A stretch of 7,438 nucleotides of DNA, taken from contig JALTYW010000007.1 in the NCBI GenBank assembly GCA_027046415.1, positions 1-7,438 on the forward strand, read 5' to 3'. Positions within the stretch are counted from its first letter, which is position 1, and each line of letters begins with the position of its first letter. This DNA comes from Sulfurovum sp. Lineage in GTDB: Bacteria; Campylobacterota; Campylobacteria; Campylobacterales; Sulfurovaceae. The notes below the pieces were generated by a model. That model was not told the DNA's origin. It was given only the letters and a program-made list of their open reading frames with translations, and did not search any database. This document shows, piece by piece, positions 1 to 6,030 of the stretch. The translations under genes were made by a program, and so were the position numbers.

Positions 1-331
1 TATTAAGACCAGTAAAGAGTTTAACGGCGTTTACAACAACGCCACAAAAATCTGGCACACTCCCTATTTTGTACTTTTTTACAAAAGTTCTGACAGCTTC
101 AAAGTAGGGTTTGTTGCCAGTAAGAAAATAGGAAATGCAGTTCACAGAAACAGAGCAAAGCGTTTGCTAAGAGCACATTTCATTGAAAATATCGACAGAC
201 TGAAAAGCGGCTCCTATATATTGGTCGCCAAGCCGGCTCTTTTGGATGAAAATTATACAAAAACTCGCAAAGCCTATCTACATGCACTGAAAAAGTGTAC
301 TGCATTCATACAGCATCACAACAAAATTTAA
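1..331 (+). CDS. rnpA: Ribonuclease P protein component (5' end outside window)
   Basis: Protein subunit of RNase P, which assists the catalytic RNA in removing the 5' leader of precursor tRNAs in the cytoplasm. The frame that opens at base 2 runs 109 codons to a TAA at 329-331 with no start codon before the window edge. Since RnpA is usually about 110-120 residues, only a short N-terminal piece is missing. The start of the visible part (IKTSKEFNGVY) fits the usual RnpA opening. The family signature is clear at bases 122-163 (KKIGNAVHRNRAKR), holding the conserved R-N-R and following Lys/Arg residues of the RNA-binding helix. A late basic helix (KTRKAYLHALKK) also fits. It is the first visible gene of the rpmH-rnpA-yidC-jag-mnmE type cluster, and 45 bases separate it from yidC. 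The identification rests on motif and neighbourhood and is strong. Confidence 0.95.
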   Translation, partial: IKTSKEFNGVYNNATKIWHTPYFVLFYKSSDSFKVGFVASKKIGNAVHRNRAKRLLRAHFIENIDRLKSGSYILVAKPALLDENYTKTRKAYLHALKKCTAFIQHHNKI

Positions 332-364
332 CACATTTGAGACTATACTGTCATTCTCTGATAT

Positions 365-379
365 AAAGGTATTATTTTG
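365..379 (+). promoter_or_regulatory. RBS and TTG start of yidC
   Basis: AAAGG at 365-369 lies 7 bases before a TTG at 377-379. This TTG opens directly into the MEQQDLNKR N-terminus and the first membrane helix that YidC needs. No ATG lies in frame between the RBS and that helix, so TTG is the supported start. A non-ATG start may lower yidC translation relative to its neighbours (inference). Confidence 0.75.
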
Positions 380-1993
380 GAACAACAAGATCTGAACAAA
401 CGGTTACTTCTCGCACTGGCACTCTCCTTTTTGGTATTTGTAGGATACAGCTATCTGTTTCAACCTAAAGCTGTGACTGAGACAGAACAAAACCTGAGTA
501 CAAAATCTGCCCCTGCGATTGCTGACAAAACTGTACCGCAAACGGCGGCGAAACAAGCAGCAACGGAAAACACAAAAACAGTCAATAATGCACCGAAAAC
601 ACATCAGGATGTTTTGACAACCATCGTTTCTCCCACATTCAAGATGTCTATTGATGCACTTGGACGTATTGCGCAGTTTGAACTTTTGGAGAAAAAGTAT
701 CAAAATGCTGAGGGGCATAATCTTCAGATTCTTGCAGCTGACAAGCCGAAGCCGCTGGAAGTACGTTTTGCAGACCAGGCACTGAATGATGAAGCCTTCA
801 AAACACATTATGCTGTTTCAATGCAGGGTGAAATCGATCTATCGGATAAACCTGTCACACTGACGCTGACACAAAAACTTTCCAAGGTAACATTGACAAA
901 AACATTGACCATTCAGCCAAATGGTGCCTACAGTATCAATGTTGAAACATCAGAGAATGTGCCGTACTTCATTACCCCGGGTCACCGTCCTATGGCGGAT
1001 ACTTCTATGTACATGATCGTGCGCGGTGCGTTGATCAAGGGACCGGATGGTGTGATCACAACCATAGAAGATGGTGAAGCAAAAGGGGATGAGGTGGTCA
1101 AGCATGCCAAGATCGCTTCTGCTTTTGACCGTTATGTAGCTTCTCTCTTCTATAACTTCAAAGATGGTATGAATGTCTCTGTACTCAAAGAAGCAAACGG
1201 TGATCCGCTGCTGTTTGTAGAAGGTACACAAAAACTGCACCTTGGCGGATATATCGGTCCTAAAGAGTACCATACACTGGCCTCCATCAACCCCGAACTG
1301 ACCGATGCGATCGAGTTTGGATGGTTTACATTCCTCTCAAAACCATTCTTCAAGGTACTGCTCTGGATACATACTGCTATCGGAAACTGGGGATGGGCGA
1401 TTATCCTCTTCACGCTCTTAGTCAAGCTGGTACTCTTCCCGCTCTCTTACAAGGGGATGATGTCTATGCAGAAGCTCAAAGATCTTGCACCGAAGATGAA
1501 AGAGCTTCGCGAGAAGTACAAAGATGATCCGGCGAAACTCAACATGAAGATGATGGAGATGTACAAAAAGCACGGCGCCAACCCGATGGGCGGTTGTTTG
1601 CCGATGCTGCTGCAGATTCCGGTTTTCTTTGCACTTTACCGGGTACTGCTCAATGCCGATGAACTTCAGGGAGCGGTCTGGATTCCTGGATGGATCGAAA
1701 ACCTTGCAACTGCCGATCCATACTATATCCTTCCTGTATTGATGGGTGCAAGTATGTGGTTCCAGCAGAAGATCACACCAAACAATTTTACTGACCCGCT
1801 GCAAGAGAAGATATTCCAGTGGTTCCCTGTTATCATGGCACTGATGTTCATCATCATGCCATTCCCGTCAGGACTTGTGCTTTACTGGGTGGTGAACAAC
1901 ATCTTCACAATTGGTCAGCAGTATGTGATCAACAAAGCATATCAGAACCAGAAGGCTGCACTCGCACATAAGAAAGGCAAGGATACAAAATGA
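377..1993 (+). CDS. yidC: Membrane protein insertase YidC (Oxa1 family, Gram-negative type)
   Basis: Inserts and folds inner-membrane proteins, alone or with the Sec translocon. The 538 residues match the Gram-negative YidC layout. There is an N-terminal membrane helix at about 9-28. A long periplasmic P1 domain follows at about 30-325, starting with a low-complexity Ala/Thr/Lys linker. The conserved 60KD_IMP/Oxa1 core fills about 326-520. Core landmarks are the FPLSYKGM stretch (354-361), the basic cytoplasmic C1 helices at 362-400, the family signature NPMGGCLPMLLQIPVF (402-417), DPYYILPVLMG (447-457), and FPSGLVLYW (496-504). The tail is Lys-rich (HKKGKDTK). Where E. coli YidC has its conserved groove Arg366 (context IVRG), my by-eye alignment puts Lys350 (LVKL), which keeps the positive charge. 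The stop codon overlaps the jag start (ATGA, 1990-1993), so the two are probably translationally coupled. No yidD gene lies upstream. Confidence 0.97.
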   Translation: MEQQDLNKRLLLALALSFLVFVGYSYLFQPKAVTETEQNLSTKSAPAIADKTVPQTAAKQAATENTKTVNNAPKTHQDVLTTIVSPTFKMSIDALGRIAQFELLEKKYQNAEGHNLQILAADKPKPLEVRFADQALNDEAFKTHYAVSMQGEIDLSDKPVTLTLTQKLSKVTLTKTLTIQPNGAYSINVETSENVPYFITPGHRPMADTSMYMIVRGALIKGPDGVITTIEDGEAKGDEVVKHAKIASAFDRYVASLFYNFKDGMNVSVLKEANGDPLLFVEGTQKLHLGGYIGPKEYHTLASINPELTDAIEFGWFTFLSKPFFKVLLWIHTAIGNWGWAIILFTLLVKLVLFPLSYKGMMSMQKLKDLAPKMKELREKYKDDPAKLNMKMMEMYKKHGANPMGGCLPMLLQIPVFFALYRVLLNADELQGAVWIPGWIENLATADPYYILPVLMGASMWFQQKITPNNFTDPLQEKIFQWFPVIMALMFIIMPFPSGLVLYWVVNNIFTIGQQYVINKAYQNQKAALAHKKGKDTK

Positions 1994-2820
1994 CCAAAGT
2001 AGAAGCACCTACCCTTGAAAAGGCGTATGAGCTTGCTGCTGCAAAACTCTCCTGTTCAGTAACAGAACTTCAGTATGAGGTCATACAGTATCCTTCAAAA
2101 GGGATTCTGGGGCTTTTCAAAAGACAGGCGATCATCGTTGCTACCAGAGTCAATGCTCCTGGGGAAAAAGATGATACTCCTGAAACGTCACAGAGTTTTG
2201 AGGAAGCTGTTGCAGAAGAGATTGTTACAACATTGAAAGAGGAGGAAGCTCTATCTGCGCCTGCTGAGGATGAGAAGGAAACAACGCTCTCTTCTGACAG
2301 TGTGGTAGAAGGTTTTTTCGAGTCGGAAAACAGAGAGGAAGAACCCTATGTGGACAGGGAGCTCTCTCAGTCTATCGAGGAGAGCCTTCAGCACCTTTTT
2401 GAAGTCTCCTGTTTCGATATTGATGTTGTAGAAGTGGATGTTATCGATAACACTGCTCTTATCTTTATCGATGGTGAGGATGCCGCCTTGCTGATCGGAA
2501 AAGAGGGATATCGCTACAATGCACTCTCCTATATGCTCTTTAACTGGCTGCATAGCAAATATCAGCTTTACATCAAACTTGAAATTGCAGAATTTTTGAC
2601 CTCTCAGCAGGAGATGATACGCAACTATATTCAGCCTGTCATTGAAAATGTAGAGAAGTACGGCAAGGCAAAAACGCGATTTCTTGACGGTATTTTGGTA
2701 CAGATTGCACTTGAACAGCTCAGAGAAGCATTTCCCAACAAGTATGTTGCCATCAAAACCGGAAAATCGGGCAAGAAGTTTGTAGTGATCAACGATTTCC
2801 ACACAAAGCCTCATGCATAA
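1990..2820 (+). CDS. jag: Jag (SpoIIIJ-associated) RNA-binding protein with KH domain and degenerate R3H region
   Basis: Cytoplasmic RNA-binding protein normally encoded next to yidC. In firmicutes the family (Jag/KhpB/EloR) is tied to cell-wall growth and post-transcriptional control; the H. pylori homologue HP1451 binds the VirB11-type ATPase HP0525. The 276 residues hold a Jag_N domain at 1-53 (KAYELAAAKL, then PSKGILGLFKRQA). An acidic linker covers about 56-125. A type II KH domain spans about 135-205 with the GxxG loop IGKEGY at 169-174. The C-terminal domain at about 206-270 sits where R3H is expected and ends in a typical strand (KKFVVINDF), but the Arg-x3-His signature is missing: the helix reads LDGILVQIALEQL (232-244). 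AAGGA at 1979-1983 is spaced 6 bases from the ATG. Start and stop overlap yidC and mnmE. Family assignment is firm; the exact role here is unknown. Confidence 0.93.
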   Translation: MTKVEAPTLEKAYELAAAKLSCSVTELQYEVIQYPSKGILGLFKRQAIIVATRVNAPGEKDDTPETSQSFEEAVAEEIVTTLKEEEALSAPAEDEKETTLSSDSVVEGFFESENREEEPYVDRELSQSIEESLQHLFEVSCFDIDVVEVDVIDNTALIFIDGEDAALLIGKEGYRYNALSYMLFNWLHSKYQLYIKLEIAEFLTSQQEMIRNYIQPVIENVEKYGKAKTRFLDGILVQIALEQLREAFPNKYVAIKTGKSGKKFVVINDFHTKPHA

Positions 2821-4153
2821 TACCATCACCGCTATTGCAACTGCACATGGTGTCGCCTCTATCTCTATTATTCGAATAAGCGGAAAAGGGGCACTGCAGA
2901 TTGCAAAAGCGATCTCCCAAAAGGAGATAGTAACTCCTCGTTATGCCCATCTTGTCTCACTGTACAATCAGCAGAATGCACTGATCGATCAGGCGATCAT
3001 GATCTATTTTGCCGCACCCAACAGTTTTACGGGTGAGGATATTGTAGAGTTCCAGTGTCATGGAGGATTGATCGTCGCACAGGAAGTACTCGATACTGTA
3101 CTTGTCTATGGTGCCCGCCTGGCAGAACCAGGAGAGTTCTCAAAACGTGCATTTCTTAATGGAAAGATTGATCTGAGTGAAGCTGAGGCGATTTCCAAAC
3201 TGATCGAAGCGAAGAGTGTCGATGCTGCCAAGATTCTTGCAAAACAGATGAAAGGGGAACTTAAGGTATTTGTTGAAGAGAGCAGAGAAGCTTTGTTACG
3301 TGCACTTGCCTATTCGGAGGTAATGATTGACTATGCGGAAGAGGATATTCCCGAAGATATCCTGCATAATATCCTTACACAGCTTGATGTGTTGACAGAG
3401 AAAATCACTCATATTGTTGATGCAAGTCATAGACGACGAGGATTGATCGAGGGCTTCAAAGTAGCTATTATCGGTAAACCCAATGTAGGAAAGAGTTCGC
3501 TGCTGAATGCACTTCTCTCGTATGAGCGGGCGATTGTCAGTGATATTGCGGGAACGACCCGTGATACAATTGAGGAGCAGGTACGTATCGGTTCACACAT
3601 TATACGCCTTGTTGATACAGCAGGTATCCGTGAGTCAAGTGATACCATAGAGAGGATTGGCATAGAACGTTCATTAAGTTCAGTATCGGATGCTGACGTT
3701 ATCATTGCTCTGTTTGATGGGAGCAGGGAATTTGATGAAGAAGATGAAAAGATTGTAGAGATCATCGAAAAACTGGATGATACCCATGTGATCACGGCAA
3801 TTAACAAGAGTGATCTTCCCCAAAAAATTGACAGGGACATGTTGGCGAAATTTGACCCCGTAGAGGTGAGTGCCAAGAGAGGATTTTCACGGTTGACAAA
3901 GGCACTTGAAACCCTGCTGGATTCTGTGGGTGAAGATGAAGAACTGATGTTGATATCGGCAAGACAGATCGAGGCAGTGGAGAGTGCCAAAGAGGAGATC
4001 GTTGCAGCAAAACTGCCGCTTTTGTCAGGAGAACTGGAGTTCTTCTCCTATCATCTTCAAGAGGCAGTTAAAGCGATATCGTCCATCTCAAAACCTTATG
4101 ACAGTGAAGAGATACTCGATAAAATGTTTGGGGAATTTTGTCTTGGAAAATAG
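2813..4153 (+). CDS. mnmE: tRNA modification GTPase MnmE (TrmE)
   Basis: GTPase that works with MnmG to place the (carboxymethyl)aminomethyl group on C5 of the wobble uridine (U34) of certain tRNAs, using a folate one-carbon unit. The 446 residues are close to the usual 450-460. The folate-binding N-terminal domain is at 1-118 (TITAIATAHGVASISIIRISG; QCHGG 81-85; GARLAEPGEFSKRAFLNGK 100-118). The helical domain follows, with an inserted G domain at about 215-372. G-domain motifs are G1 GKPNVGKSS (221-229), G2 TTRDT (248-252), G3 DTAGI (268-272), G4 NKSD (331-334) and G5 SAKRG (353-357). The end is the family's FCLGK, with the catalytically important Cys443 four residues from the C-terminus. 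All key residues are present. The start overlaps the last 8 bases of jag and has no good Shine-Dalgarno, so translation is probably coupled to jag. Confidence 0.98.
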   Translation: MHNTITAIATAHGVASISIIRISGKGALQIAKAISQKEIVTPRYAHLVSLYNQQNALIDQAIMIYFAAPNSFTGEDIVEFQCHGGLIVAQEVLDTVLVYGARLAEPGEFSKRAFLNGKIDLSEAEAISKLIEAKSVDAAKILAKQMKGELKVFVEESREALLRALAYSEVMIDYAEEDIPEDILHNILTQLDVLTEKITHIVDASHRRRGLIEGFKVAIIGKPNVGKSSLLNALLSYERAIVSDIAGTTRDTIEEQVRIGSHIIRLVDTAGIRESSDTIERIGIERSLSSVSDADVIIALFDGSREFDEEDEKIVEIIEKLDDTHVITAINKSDLPQKIDRDMLAKFDPVEVSAKRGFSRLTKALETLLDSVGEDEELMLISARQIEAVESAKEEIVAAKLPLLSGELEFFSYHLQEAVKAISSISKPYDSEEILDKMFGEFCLGK

Positions 4154-4490
4154 TGAAAAGATCATAGCTACAATCAGTGAACTTTTGCAGAGTGGGAAGG
4201 CAGAGCTTTATCTTCTTGTTGTACTGTTTCTCTTTACACTTTGGTTTATTCGCAGTACCATACGATACTATTATGGAGAAAAACGGAAATTGAAACATAT
4301 GCATCGTTTTGCGAGAGAAGGAGACCTTGAAGCGCAACAGCATTTGGCGAAACGCTACCAAAAAGGGGATATTCTTCCAAAAAGCTGTGAACGTGCTGCA
4401 TACTGGTACCAAAAAGCGGCACTATCCGGTGACGAAGAAGCCAAAGGCTTTCTTGAAAAATTTCTTGAGAGTCACAGAAAGAAGTATTAA
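4143..4490 (+). CDS. Small membrane-anchored Sel1-like repeat protein
   Basis: I do not recognise this as a named gene. The frame is open well upstream inside mnmE, but that part is out of frame with mnmE and only shadows it. The best start is TTG at 4143, preceded by GGGGAA at 4130-4135 and overlapping the last 11 bases of mnmE; an upstream TTG at 4128 is less likely. This gives 115 residues. A short amphipathic N-terminus is followed by one membrane helix at about 21-37 (ELYLLVVLFLFTLWFI). A basic stretch follows (RYYYGEKRKLKH), which by the positive-inside rule puts the C-terminus in the cytoplasm. At about 58-100 is one Sel1-type helical repeat (EAQQHLAKRYQKGDILPKS, then AAYWYQKAALSGDEEA) plus the start of a second. 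Sel1 repeats mediate protein-protein contacts. The position suggests co-expression with mnmE. The next in-frame ATG, inside the basic region, would lose the membrane helix, which argues for the TTG. Confidence 0.75.
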   Translation: MENSEKIIATISELLQSGKAELYLLVVLFLFTLWFIRSTIRYYYGEKRKLKHMHRFAREGDLEAQQHLAKRYQKGDILPKSCERAAYWYQKAALSGDEEAKGFLEKFLESHRKKY

Positions 4491-4514
4491 GGTAATAAAT
4501 GGCATATATTCACA

Positions 4515-4544
4515 TGCTATAATATAACAAAAATCGATACGAGG
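4515..4544 (+). promoter_or_regulatory. Extended -10 promoter and RBS of the lipoprotein gene
   Basis: TGCTATAAT at 4515-4523 is a perfect extended -10 element (TGn plus TATAAT). No recognisable -35 box lies about 17 bases upstream, only AT-rich sequence, which is the usual look of Campylobacterota housekeeping promoters. Transcription would start at about 4530. GAGG at 4541-4544 then gives a Shine-Dalgarno 7 bases from the ATG at 4552. This marks the lipoprotein gene as a transcription unit separate from the mnmE operon. No terminator is visible in the 24 bases after the Sel1 gene, so read-through from upstream is also possible. Confidence 0.7.
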
Positions 4545-4551
4545 AAAAAAG

Positions 4552-5190
4552 ATGATAAGAACAAATCGGATGATAGGAGTGGTTGGTATTGTACTGATGT
4601 TGCTCCTTAGCGGTTGTGTACAGCGTGGGCTTCCTGTGCTTCCCGGAGAGAGTGGATATACGCATGGGTGGAGCAGTAGTGAAGAAGAGGAGAATATCGA
4701 TATTTCCGATCTTGACAAGAACCTGACAGAAAGTGGTGCAGCGTTGAACCCAGAAGCTGAGAAAGTTTCCCGTATACCTTTCCCTGTCGAAGAGTATGCA
4801 AAACTGAGAAGAGTAGGGAAAGGAACTGTTAAAGGGCAGATATATCTTTCTGACGGATACGACCGGAAAGTATTTGGCAAGGGGACCCGCCTCTATCTGA
4901 ACCCGAAAACAAGCTACTCTGACCAGTGGTATGAAGAGAGCTATATCGGCGGCCATAAAATGCAAAAGGCGGATGACAGGCTCTTCAACTATCTGCGCTT
5001 TACCTCTTCTGACCAGAATGGAAACTTTGCCTTCTACGGTGTGCCTTCAGGAAGCTACTACCTGATAGGTACGGTGACATGCGGTACCGAGTGCGGTTAC
5101 GATAGACCTACCCAAAGACGTATTGCCACACTGGTAACGGTAAGAGGAAATCAGGTTGTGCAGAAAGACCTTTCAGGACAGATGTACTGA
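4552..5190 (+). CDS. Predicted lipoprotein with a C-terminal carboxypeptidase-regulatory-like beta-sandwich
   Basis: No named family is recognised for the whole protein (212 residues). The N-terminus is a lipoprotein signal: Arg3 and Arg6, a hydrophobic core at 8-19, and the lipobox LSGC with the predicted lipidated Cys22. The next residues (VQRG) do not include an Asp at +2, so an outer-membrane location is possible. A Ser/Glu/Asp-rich, probably disordered linker covers about 33-75. From about 90 to 208 the sequence resembles the carboxypeptidase regulatory-like / CnaB-type fold: a first strand GTVKGQIYL (91-99), then the hallmark DQNGNFAFYGVPSGSYYLIG (154-173), and a last strand before the C-terminus (GNQVVQKDL). 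It lacks any peptidase or other enzyme motif. Cys177 and Cys181 (CGTEC) are the only other cysteines and could form a disulfide or bind a ligand. A structural or binding role at the cell envelope is inferred. The gene has its own promoter and faces dut. Confidence 0.85.
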   Translation: MIRTNRMIGVVGIVLMLLLSGCVQRGLPVLPGESGYTHGWSSSEEEENIDISDLDKNLTESGAALNPEAEKVSRIPFPVEEYAKLRRVGKGTVKGQIYLSDGYDRKVFGKGTRLYLNPKTSYSDQWYEESYIGGHKMQKADDRLFNYLRFTSSDQNGNFAFYGVPSGSYYLIGTVTCGTECGYDRPTQRRIATLVTVRGNQVVQKDLSGQMY

Positions 5191-5208
5191 TGCGGATGCA
5201 TCCTGCAT
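5190..5208 (+). other. Imperfect hairpin just after the lipoprotein stop codon
   Basis: The sequence ATGC-GGATG / CATCC-T-GCAT is an inverted repeat with a single unpaired T, centred on the perfect palindrome GGATGCATCC (5194-5203). It begins on the last base of the lipoprotein stop codon. With the palindrome at 5226-5243 it fills most of the 52-base gap between two convergent genes, where a terminator is expected. No U-tract follows it on either strand, so an intrinsic terminator is only possible. Confidence 0.35.
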
Positions 5209-5225
5209 TCCTCATGATTATTTAG

Positions 5226-5243
5226 AGTTTCAAATTTGAAACT
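5226..5243. terminator. Perfect 18-base palindrome between convergent genes, possible bidirectional terminator
   Basis: AGTTTCAAATTTGAAACT reads the same on both strands. It touches the last base of the dut stop codon (5243-5245) and lies 35 bases after the lipoprotein stop. As RNA it could form a stem of about 7 bp with a 4-base loop from either direction. The arms are AT-rich and neither side has a clear U-run, so it is a poor intrinsic terminator. A DNA-binding site is the alternative. Position favours a role in ending one or both convergent transcripts. Confidence 0.4.
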
Positions 5244-5923
5244 TATGCTTTCGGATAACACTTCTCCAGTGCGTTGTAGAGTGCTTCTGGTGTAATAGAC
5301 GGTGTCTCATCAAGTATACGCTGCATTGTGACATTGTCCTCTTCTCCATCCCACTCTTTGATGTAGGTTCCCTCTTTATAGCCGTGATCCTGCCTGAATT
5401 GGTTGAGGATATTTTTCCCAATATAAAGTTTATAGAGACTGTCAAGGTTAAGATCTGACTGCATAGCGACATCGATAAATTGCATGACCAGTTTTTCAGT
5501 CGATCCTCCACAAAGCAGGGTACGCATAAGCTCCTCGACTGTTTCGATCTGCTCATAGTAATCTTTTTGGGTCGTCACTGTAGGCTCTCGAAATCTATCG
5601 AAATTGGGTAGATTGATGATATTGTCCGCCAACTCTTCTATGCTGCCAAGTTCTTTGTTTTTGTAGTCAGCCAAAGCCTGTGACATGATGAAGTGCCAAA
5701 TATCCACTGCTTCAATTTTGATATTTTCATAGTCCGGATCGGCATCGATGTTCTTCCAGTGTTTCCACGGATAGCTCTCTATCAGTTCAGCACACTCGAG
5801 ATAGGTGCAGCGCTTCCAGTCGATCAGTTTTCCGTTTTTGGTAATACCGTTTTCCCAACCTTCTCCATTAGTAGCATCGTTGAGTCGCTGCTGGAGGTTA
5901 AGCATTTGGAGTATCTTTGTCAT
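5243..5923 (-). CDS. dut: dUTP diphosphatase, dimeric all-alpha (dUTPase_2) type
   Basis: Hydrolyses dUTP (and, in this class, often dUDP) to dUMP and so keeps uracil out of DNA and feeds dTMP synthesis. The 226 residues belong to the Mg-dependent all-alpha NTP pyrophosphatase fold, not the common trimeric beta dUTPase. Metal-binding motifs are ExxE within YLECAELIESY (Glu43, Glu46) and ExxD within KIEAVDIWHF (Glu71, Asp74). The Trp-rich stretch WKHWKN (53-58) lies between them. A late conserved block carries GKNILNQFRQDHGYKEGTY (169-187) and WDGEEDN (191-197), which bind nucleotide in this family. From memory the sequence aligns almost end to end with the C. jejuni dimeric dUTPase (Cj1451), including KLIDWKRC and the YPKA-like end. 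AAGG at 5930-5933 (reverse strand) is 6 bases from the ATG. It is convergent with the lipoprotein gene and divergent from purL, another nucleotide-metabolism gene. Confidence 0.93.
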   Translation of the reverse strand: MTKILQMLNLQQRLNDATNGEGWENGITKNGKLIDWKRCTYLECAELIESYPWKHWKNIDADPDYENIKIEAVDIWHFIMSQALADYKNKELGSIEELADNIINLPNFDRFREPTVTTQKDYYEQIETVEELMRTLLCGGSTEKLVMQFIDVAMQSDLNLDSLYKLYIGKNILNQFRQDHGYKEGTYIKEWDGEEDNVTMQRILDETPSITPEALYNALEKCYPKA

Positions 5924-5956
5924 AGTTAGCCTTTGGCGTTATCTTTTTTCTACATA

Positions 5957-5965
5957 ATGATACCA
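5957..5965 (-). promoter_or_regulatory. Candidate extended -10 promoter of dut
   Basis: Read on the minus strand this is TGGTATCAT: a TGn extension and a -10 hexamer with 5 of 6 matches to TATAAT. It would start transcription around 5950, about 25 bases before the dut ATG and just upstream of its AAGG. No -35 box is evident. The alternative GTATAG further upstream (minus strand, 5985-5990) is weaker. Confidence 0.45.
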
Positions 5966-5990
5966 CGTGTTCTTAAACATATGGCTATAC

Positions 5991-6026
5991 AGCACCTTTG
6001 AGGGAAAGCACCTTTTTAGCACATTT
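5991..6026. repeat. Three short direct repeats upstream of purL
   Basis: AGCACCTTT occurs exactly twice, at 5991-5999 and 6007-6015. A one-mismatch copy, AGCACATTT, follows at 6018-6026. Start-to-start spacing is 16 and then 11 bases. The array ends 4 bases before the candidate purL -10, so it occupies the region where a regulator or the upstream face of RNA polymerase would bind. It may equally be the T-rich periodic signal that replaces the -35 box in Campylobacterota promoters. Confidence 0.45.
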
Positions 6027-6030
6027 TGAG

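Noticed and set aside
344..349. TATACT hexamer in the rnpA-yidC gap as an internal promoter
   Set aside because: Spacing to yidC is possible, but there is no TGn extension or -35 box and the gap is short; one hexamer in AT-rich DNA is not enough evidence.
359..367. TGATATAAA resembling an extended -10 just before yidC
   Set aside because: It overlaps the yidC RBS and would start transcription only a few bases before the start codon, leaving no ribosome binding site. Co-transcription with rnpA is simpler.
2251..2829. 192-codon open frame on the minus strand across jag
   Set aside because: It lies entirely opposite jag, whose KH and Jag_N motifs are clear. The translation is Cys/Phe/Leu-rich with no recognisable domain.
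3427..3990. 187-codon open frame on the minus strand across the MnmE G domain
   Set aside because: Ser/Ile-rich product that mirrors the conserved GTPase codons; no motif or RBS context supports it.
3984..4142. Long upstream extension of the Sel1 frame starting at an ATG inside mnmE
   Set aside because: The extra 53 residues are out of frame over well-conserved mnmE codons, look basic and non-conserved, and place sequence ahead of a plausible TTG start with an RBS-like GGGGAA.
5693..5929. 78-codon plus-strand frame opposite dut
   Set aside because: It runs opposite the metal-binding region of dut, has no RBS or promoter, and no recognisable domain.
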